Assembly (NCBI GenBank): GCA_030704615.1
Contig: CM060731.1
Span: 17,796,001-17,860,000, forward strand
Origin: Takakia lepidozioides
Lineage: Eukaryota; Streptophyta; Takakiopsida; Takakiales; Takakiaceae
Length of the DNA stretch: 64,000 bases
Direction: 5' to 3'
Every line of letters starts with the position of its first letter. Position 1 is the stretch's first letter. The translations under genes were made by a program, and so were the position numbers. The notes under the pieces were generated by a model. That model did not search any database. It was not told where the DNA came from and saw only the letters and a list, made by a program, of their open reading frames with translations. Below are positions 58,224 to 64,000 of the stretch, piece by piece.

Positions 58224-59749
58224 GTGAGGACGCCAAAAACTCCGCTCCCACACAATTTGCATTCACAAGCACCGTCGGATTGTGAACTCTACTTTCTGAA
58301 GCAACATCGACATATGGCCTCCCAGGCCATGGGCTCCCTTGACGCGGACTTCTTCAGTGAGGACCACCCTGTGCCATTTTCTTACGAGGTGGAAGATGAT
58401 GGTTTTGCGCTGGTGCATGAACACGTCCTCGCAACGCAGTTTCAGTTGGAAAATGGAACTCTATTCCTTCAAAGGGAAGTGTACGATGCCAATGGAAAAC
58501 TGCTCAAGTACGTGTTCCAGAAACCTTCGCATACTGCACCAGCCACACAATGGAGAGTGCCTCCAGGAGCGAGTTGATGTTGCGGGCAGCTGGAAGATCA
58601 GGGGATCCCAGCAAAATAGTGCGGGCAGTGAGCATATGTGCAGATGGCACCCCTCTCGTGGGAAGAGTTCCCCATCTGGAAGGCGAAGAGAGATTCGGGT
58701 CTTGCAAACGGAAATTGGACACCCCTCCGGGATCGGATGCAGATTCCCATAGGGCGGACAGGGTGAACTTCTCGACGCCACGTGTTCCCTTGGATCAGAG
58801 ATGGAATTGCGGAACATCCACAGGTGAGGGCTACTCTGCCCCAGACCGGACCCCTGCATCAAGCATTGTCACTGCAATGGTTGAAGACCAGAACGTGGTG
58901 CCGCATATAATCGAGTCCATGGGCTTGGACGAGGTTTGGCATATAGAACGCACAAGTGCTGGATCTCGTGTGAAATGCACGGCGATCAGGGCCACCAATC
59001 ATGAAAAATGTACATCATTAATCTCCAGAGGGAAAGAACGCACTACAGCTCCTACATTCACGGGTTTGTTTCTCCCTTACGGACAAGGCGAGGCAAAGAA
59101 CCACAAGTTCTGGTTCTGCGCTGACGATTGTGGGAGATGTGTGCATGGTACAGTGAGGCCTTCCGTGGTAAGGAAGCCTACTCCACCAACCGTGTGGCCT
59201 GTGAAGATGGGCACAGGTCTCACTCACCGAGAGATCGCAATGCTGGAAGAGGCGGGTTTCTCCCTAGCCAGACATTCCATTGCACGTGAAGGTGCTTCAA
59301 GTGGAAGCGGTTCACGGGTACCTCCGCCTGACGCTCACTTGTGGCCAACCAGACGGAATGGGAAGCTGGTTCGATGATTCCCTCCAACCGCAGAACACTA
59401 CGGCAAAATTGAGTCCGCCAGAATGCTTCACGCTCGTATTGCGGGAACAATGGAAGTGCCTGATCCACGGTATGGTCGGGTCTTCACCATGATCTCATCC
59501 GCATCTGCGCTGCAGGACAGGACGTACGAAATCATTGTTTCCAATTTTCCCAATTGTACATGTCCTGATTTTGTTGGTATGCTTTCAAGTAGTTTGAGAA
59601 AGAGAGGGAAGTTCATACCGTGCAAACACCTTTACTTCGTCTTCTTGAGAAGGATGGTTTGTGATCCAAAGCGCGACTTCTTCATTCACCAAGCCACTGT
59701 GAGTTTCAACGAAGTCAACACACTTCTACAGCGGGATACAAGCCCATAA
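58224..59749 (+). pseudogene. SWIM zinc-finger protein, broken
   Basis: The first frame (58224 or ATG 58317, MASQAMGSLDADFFSEDHP) runs to a stop at 58577. A +1-type shift near 58550 leads to a 275-codon frame with a Cys/His-containing middle (NHKFWFCADDCGRC). After a TGA at 59375 the same frame continues to 59749 and contains a SWIM finger: CTC at 59555-59563 and CKH at 59621-59629, that is C-x-C-x19-C-x-H. An alternative frame at 59268-59400 (LQVEAVHGYLRLTLTCGQPD) also looks coding, so a short intron or two further indels are possible there. SWIM fingers bind DNA or proteins and are common in plant transposase-derived proteins such as MULE/FAR1, but no DDE transposase part is seen here. Confidence 0.65.
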
Positions 59750-59930
59750 AAATCTGTGTTTACCTTGACTACAACTTGTAATGGAATGACTGTTCAAGTC
59801 CAGTGACTCTCAATGTATGTCGTCTAACATCTTTGCTATGCGTGGGTCAATGCATTTGTCGCATTGGTTTGTCATTCTCTTTTCATTAGCAAACACAAGA
59901 AACTACCTTCAGATAGACAGATGATCAAAT

Positions 59931-60166
59931 CAACCTCGTCTCAACATGAGGTTTACTTGAAGTTCTCCAAATCTTCCTTGTGTTGACACAAGGATGATTT
60001 TTGTTCTCAGAAAACAACATCGTGTCAACACGAAGTTCATTTTTGTTCCAGGAAAACAACCTCGTGTTAACACGAGGTTTTGTTGAAGTTCTCCAAATCC
60101 CCCTTGTGTCGACACGAGGTTCATTTCAGTTCTACGAAATGAAGCTCCTGTTAACAGAAGGTTGAA
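59931..60166. repeat. Six hairpins with exact 42 bp spacing
   Basis: Palindromes centred at about 59942.5, 59984.5, 60026.5, 60068.5, 60110.5 and 60152.5 recur exactly every 42 bp. Arms are of type CCTCGTG..CACGAGG or CCTTGTG..CACAAGG around a six-base centre (GTTAAC, GTCGAC, GTTGAC, GTCAAC). Spacers are similar (AGTTCTCCAAATC, TTTTTGTTC). The arms are relatives of palindrome family P1, with CGTG in place of TGCG. Confidence 0.9.
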
Positions 60167-60284
60167 CTCCAGGAAAGCCCAAAACCCTTCATCCGTTTCA
60201 CCTTCATGTGGTGAAATCAGCAGTTGGGGGCTCCACGGTTATAGGCCCACCTTCTTTGTGGTGACGTGGCATGACCTGGACCAG

Positions 60285-60415
60285 GCTCACGCCACGTCAG
60301 CATCAGCGCCATGTCAGCAGCGTGAGCGTAGGCTCACGCCATGTCATCATTGTGTGAGCGTACACTCACACGCTCACGCGCCAGGCTCACGCGCCAGGCT
60401 CACGCGGTAGCGTCG
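60285..60415. repeat. Right subterminal and terminal repeats of the inner element
   Basis: GGCTCACGCCACGTCAGCA and variants occur three times (60285-60350), then GTGAGCGTACACTCAC, a local palindrome, then GCCAGGCTCACGC twice, ending near 60415. These are inverted relative to the left end. Confidence 0.7.
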
Positions 60416-60424
60416 TTGATTACT

Positions 60425-61006
60425 CCTACCCCAGCAGTAGACATTGTAATGGGCTGCCCAAGTTTCTATATTGGCAGTTACTTGTACCGAATGTTCGTGA
60501 TAATGAGGGGAACCTGGCAGCGCTATGAGAGTATTGAAAAAGATACTAATTGGGAATTACCCAAATTCCAGCCACCAGAGAGAGTCGCAGGCACTTCACC
60601 ATATATGAATAGACCACTCTATGCTGAAGCATGGTGCCAGGCGAAGGACCACTTTTCACCATTGGTCTTGGACAGAGACCACCCTTTCAGAGAAATAGGG
60701 ATCCAAGCTGTTAACTGGTTAATGGGCAGCAGGACGACTAAACACATTATACCCTGGACCAAGGAGGAGCTGCAAACCTACCGAGAAACCTTGACCACCA
60801 AAATCAATATGGTACGTGGGGACGGAGTAGCAGAACACCCTGATGACGAAAGCTGGCCCACTCATGAACCAAAGGAGCAACCAGACAGTGACGACAACAT
60901 GAACAAGAAGTTGTCACCACGACAATACTGGGACGCACTTCCTACCCCGCAGACAGGCATGCCACCACCTTACATGCCCAAGATATACAACAAGCACAGG
61001 AACTGA
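60425..61006 (+). pseudogene. gag-like gene of nested element, right half
   Basis: After the inner element's right end a frame continues with MGCPSFYIGSYLYRMFVIMR, then YAEAWCQAKDHFSPLVLDRD, HPFREIGIQAVNWLMGSR and a hydrophilic end, stopping at 61006 just before the polypurine tract. The Trp-rich middle part fits a structural protein. The function is inferred only from position between primer site and polypurine tract. Confidence 0.5.
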
Positions 61007-61029
61007 CGAAATTGTGCGGACACAATTTC

Positions 61030-61045
61030 AAAAGAGGGGGGGGAA
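61030..61045 (+). other. Polypurine tract of nested element
   Basis: AAAAGAGGGGGGGGAA, ten bases ahead of the assigned 3' LTR start, is the expected primer for plus-strand synthesis. Confidence 0.75.
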
Positions 61046-61055
61046 TAAATGATAA

Positions 61056-61890
61056 TGGCTATGCTACGAGGGCCAGACAGCGAGGGTCACAACGGGACAT
61101 ACTGGGTAGTGATGGATGTACACTAACTGGTCACGGGCAAAAACGGCTAAGTACGCGGTACTTAGCAAATGGCGGAACAATGGTACATTATCACGAGAGC
61201 AGTAGTGGGTAGTGTAGTAACCGTGGGCACGGCCACGTTAGCATTGGCTTTAACTAATAGAGAGAGTAGTGGACCATTTACCACTATGGCTCACGACCAC
61301 GTTTTTAGCAAACCTTTTAGGTTGCGTAGGTAGTTAGGCAAACGGTCATTAACGACCGCAGACTGTAACGACTCTTTTGAACATAGTATAAAAAGGTTGC
61401 GCGCAACTTAGAAGGAGAGCAATATGAGTATTAGTGATCAGTGTGTATTCAGGGACTCAGAGTGATTCAATATATACTTTTGTGATGATATGACAAACTC
61501 TGAAGTAAAGCCATGCTATTCGAAGTATCTCTGTGTAGAGTGAACGTGAGATGGAGAGAATGTGCATTATGAGAGAACGTGAGATGGTGAGAATGTATAT
61601 CATCTCAGGATAGTTCTTGTTTGCCTTGACTACCATTTGCTTAACGACTTCAGTCTTTTCGACTAAGATCTTTCATACCAAAGAGACTGTAAATTGAGCT
61701 TAATCAATAGGATTAAGCAGTCTACAGGGAATTGAATTCATACGATGTTCATGGTTTAGCTATCCTTAAAACGATTACTTCGTAATCGTTTTTGAAAGCA
61801 TACCGTCGGACAACCTCTGTTGCATGTCTTAGGAAATGGGCAGTAGTGCTGATAGCCTGTTTTGTCTAAGTCATAAACCAGCGGTTAACA
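61056..61890 (+). repeat. 3' LTR of nested element
   Basis: 835 bp, same ends as the 5' LTR, TATA box at 61387-61396. The interrupted reverse transcriptase resumes directly after its final CA. Confidence 0.9.
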
Positions 61891-62847
61891 GTGGTTCTAG
61901 GAAACTTACATTGGGAATGTGCATTGGTGTATGTAGATGACATCAATGTTTACTCGGCCGACTTTGATTCTCACATGCTAGATCTGAAGCGGGTACTCTA
62001 CAGGCTTAGAGGAGTTGGCTTGAAAGTGAAAGCAAAAAAATGTGACCTATGCATGACGGAGCTTCATTTTCTTGGGCACCTTCTCTCTGCCAAAGGCATC
62101 AGCCCTGATCTAGCCAAGATCCAAGCCGTGTGGGAGTATCCCACTCTACGTGACAAAACTTGTATCCGCGCCTTTCTTGGGATAGCCTCTTGCTACCGTC
62201 GTTTCATTAAACATTTTGCTCATATTGCCGCTACGCTTAATAAGTTAATATGCAAAGATATTCATTTTCATTGGGGGTGGTCTCAAACCGCTGCTTTTGA
62301 GCAACTAAAAATTGCTCTCACTAGTGCACCCATTCTGGTCTTTCCTGATTTCTCGCTACCATTTATTCTTCAGACTGATGCCTCTGACCCGGCTGTTTCA
62401 GCTATTCTGTGTCAAAAGCAAGATGGTAGGGAGCATGTGGTGGCCTATGCCTCACGCGCGGCTTGACAAACATGAAAAGAATTATAGCATTACTGATAAA
62501 GAAGGACTTGTCGTTATCTTTGGGTGAAACATTTCCGACAGTATCTACACGGGTGTCCATTTGTTGTTCAAACTGATCATTTGTCTTTAAAGGCTCTCAA
62601 GACCCCGCATGAGCTCTCAGGTTGCCTGGCTCGTTGGTCTTTAACTCTTCAGATGTTCGAATATGATATTCAATACAAGAAAGACAAGGCCAACAACAAT
62701 GCTGATGCTCCTACACGCAGCGAGCCTAAGTCTTCTACTTCTTATGCTTCTTTGGATGATCTCGCTAAGTGCTTGCCCACTGCTGGTTTTGATGGTCCAG
62801 ATCTGTTGGCCCTATTTGCCATTGTTCCTTCCACTCCCCCTGTCTGA
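61891..62847 (+). pseudogene. Reverse transcriptase and RNase H fragment, right of insertion
   Basis: The frame begins with VLGNLHWECALVYVDD, which continues the domain broken at 50480. It goes through the thumb and connection regions (FLGHLLSAKGISPD, FLGIASCYRRFIKHF) into RNase H (LQTDASDPAVSAILCQ). There is a stop after ASRAA at 62466 and a shift to the frame at 62524-62847 (HLSLKALKTPHELSG and onward). The catalytic YVDD is intact, but the gene as a whole is broken. Confidence 0.9.
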
Positions 62848-63369
62848 GTGGGATCTCATTTCTTTTGCTGCTGGTTAGAGGATTCATAGAGTACTGCCCT
62901 GTTACAGAGGTCTTCTTCCAGGTATGATACTTCCCATTTTTTCTTCGATGCCCTGCTGTTTTCTGCTACCTGGCCCAGCTTCTTGACCAAACCTCTCTCC
63001 ATAGGGATCCTGCTTATGAGCTTCATTGTCCTGTCTGTATTCTCATGAAGTCACCCTTACTCACCAGTTGAGCTCTGTCCTACTATGGAGTTCACCAAGG
63101 CGGACACTCCCTCTATGCTCACACTAACCTAAGGGCTGGCTATGGTGGCTGCAGACATGAAAGATCTTCTCCACAAAGCCCTCCTCCAAAAGTGTAAGAC
63201 CAACACTCATATGCAGGGCCTCTCTTCCCATACCCTCAGGCAAGTAAACTATCATCTCCCCTCTCATCGGGAGCATGAAGGTAAGTTGCTTAAGGTTAGT
63301 ATTGTTCATGGGCAAGAAAGTGTCGTGGAGATCCTGACGAGCCCTGAGCGCGCGCAGTCAGGGTGACGG

Positions 63370-64000
63370 CATAGTAGTCTAGAGGGCCTAGGTAAGTTGC
63401 GGTGTAGGTTGGGCTCACTGAACCGCCTACCCAACTGCGGTTAGCGCAGGGGGTCCGTGGTTGTACATGGTGGCTATGATCACTATCTAAGTCCTACCGG
63501 CAAAGAGAAATCACGTAATCCTCTTCACAGGGCGAGTTTGCATTTCTAAGTCCTACGGTATCCTATAATCTACTCAGTAATTGCCTTCCAAGTCTTTGTG
63601 TTTTATTGGCTAATTCCTACCGCGTAGGCCCCCGAGCCGCCTATAGCCGGGACATGTTTTAATCCCTTCACAAGGCACCTACCGAGCCTAGGGAGGAGAG
63701 GGAAAATCGTCCTCTCCCAATGCCCTTCTTCACCGAGGGCTTGAGTTCAAGTCACCTCTGAATGGAAGGGCCAACACTTCCTATCCCAGTGCCTAAATAC
63801 TTTGTTTTAGCAAAGGAGTGGCCAAAATGCCTATCGTCATCTAATTGGTTCACTCAGTTTAATAGGGTGGTTCTAAGCCCCTCAACTCAACAAGTTCAAT
63901 CAGTTTAATCAACGCCCTGCAGGCTATAACGAGCAACACGTGTATCTATTCTAATTAAGCAATTTCGCAAATCAGAAATGTTGGAAAATACAGGAAATTA
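63370..64000. other. No gene seen; possible distal part of the outer element
   Basis: No supported coding frame is present. A GAGTTCAAGTCACCT stretch at about 63763 resembles a tRNA B box, but no cloverleaf can be built around it. Confidence 0.35.

Larger units (their letters stand above)
52311..60415. mobile_element. Unclassified DNA element with ParB/methyltransferase and SWIM genes
   Basis: About 8.1 kb splits the gag-like gene of the nested LTR element. The left end has GCGCGTGAGCCTGGC followed by tandem GTGAGCCTG; the right end has the complement (GCCAGGCTCACGCG, twice). The ends are thus inverted and built of the same short repeat. Inside are two divergent genes separated by about 0.6 kb: a leftward multi-exon gene and a rightward SWIM-finger gene. 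Two families of palindromes lie in the leftward gene's introns and in the right subterminal region. No transposase family is recognised (no DDE triad, tyrosine recombinase, HUH or Ulp1 motif seen). No target-site duplication was found, so the exact ends are uncertain by perhaps 10-15 bp. Confidence 0.65.
50479..61890 (+). mobile_element. Nested non-autonomous LTR retrotransposon
   Basis: Two highly similar direct LTRs (50479-51341 and 61056-61890) bound this element, which lies inside the reverse transcriptase gene of the outer element. After the first LTR comes TTTGGCGACCGTACTGGGAA, a typical primer-site region; before the second LTR is a polypurine tract (61030-61045). Excluding the inner insertion, the body is only about 1.6 kb. 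It encodes a gag-like protein in two halves with no protease, reverse transcriptase or integrase, so it would depend on another element for movement. No clear target-site duplication was found. LTR similarity makes it younger than its host element. Confidence 0.88.
47189..63366 (+). mobile_element. Old Ty3/gypsy retrotransposon, outermost of a three-level nest
   Basis: The plus-strand order is a TATA-bearing leader (TATAAAA at 47189-47195), gag (47606 on), zinc knuckle, retropepsin, reverse transcriptase and RNase H (ending about 62847), which is Ty3/gypsy order. The element is interrupted from 50479 to 61890 by a younger LTR element lying inside the reverse transcriptase gene. Every gene has stops or frameshifts, and the N-terminal part of the reverse transcriptase is deleted. 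After 62847 only faint frames remain (to 63366) where integrase is expected. No LTR pair could be matched inside the window; a right LTR could lie beyond 64000. Confidence 0.8.

Noticed and set aside
58224-59749. MULE or FAR1-type transposase
   Set aside because: Only the SWIM finger is shared; no MULE DDE core or FAR1 WRKY-GCM1-type zinc finger is visible in any frame.
59931-60166. CRISPR-like array (regular palindromic repeats)
   Set aside because: The period is 42 bp, but the spacers are similar to each other and the repeats vary. The setting is a nuclear plant transposon with no cas genes.
63740-63800. tRNA gene suggested by GAGTTCAAGTC
   Set aside because: No matching A box, acceptor stem or anticodon arm could be formed; the same applies to B-box-like words near 37160, 39280 and 45255.

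Overview
The window looks like nuclear DNA from a seed-free land plant, most likely a fern. This is inference from gene content and style: PLS-type PPR genes of the kind expanded in ferns and other seed-free plants, a plastid-type cysteine synthase with plant introns, a 13-exon plant PIG-S, long introns and heavy transposon decay. I see no rRNA, no organelle gene cluster and no convincing functional tRNA gene.

Layout. 0-5.2 kb: scattered exon-like stretches of one or more unrecognised minus-strand genes, including a probable first exon at 4495-4563. 5.3-17.1 kb: a graveyard of frameshifted PPR copies (6.3-8.4 and 13.6-16.2 kb), a receptor-kinase scrap, a decayed intron-containing CDC20 copy (9.7-10.95 kb), and two copies of a repeat family with hairpin minisatellites and inverted ends, one of which carries an LTR, a tRNA-Met primer site and gag. 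18.2-20.95 kb: an irregular array of two repeat modules plus a SINE-like poly(A) tail. 21.5-25.2 kb: an intact six-exon cysteine synthase gene (minus). 25.4-30.4 kb: exon-like pieces of unidentified minus-strand gene(s). 33.76-40.92 kb: a complete 13-exon gene for PIG-S, a GPI-transamidase subunit (plus). 41.9-42.6 kb: an intact intronless BTB/POZ gene. 42.86-44.5 kb: a decayed AT-rich element.

47.2-63.4 kb is the most interesting part: three elements nested one inside another. An old Ty3/gypsy element (gag, protease, reverse transcriptase, RNase H) is cut inside its reverse transcriptase gene by a non-autonomous LTR element (LTRs 50479-51341 and 61056-61890) that shows a gag-like ORF but no pol. 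That element is cut in turn by an approximately 8.1 kb unit (about 52.31-60.42 kb) whose ends carry GTGAGCCTG-type repeats in inverted orientation. The inner unit has two divergent, multiply broken genes. The leftward one combines a ParB-like domain with a permuted amino-type DNA methyltransferase; the rightward one has a SWIM zinc finger. The unit also carries 11 dispersed copies of a short palindrome, mostly in the methyltransferase gene's introns, and six hairpins spaced exactly 42 bp apart near its right end. I cannot place it in a named transposon superfamily, and it is my main candidate for an undescribed system.

Three genes look functional: cysteine synthase, PIG-S and the BTB protein. 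Nothing suggests that they work together. Splice sites were read by eye from GT/AG signals and frame continuity; no alignment or database search was run.
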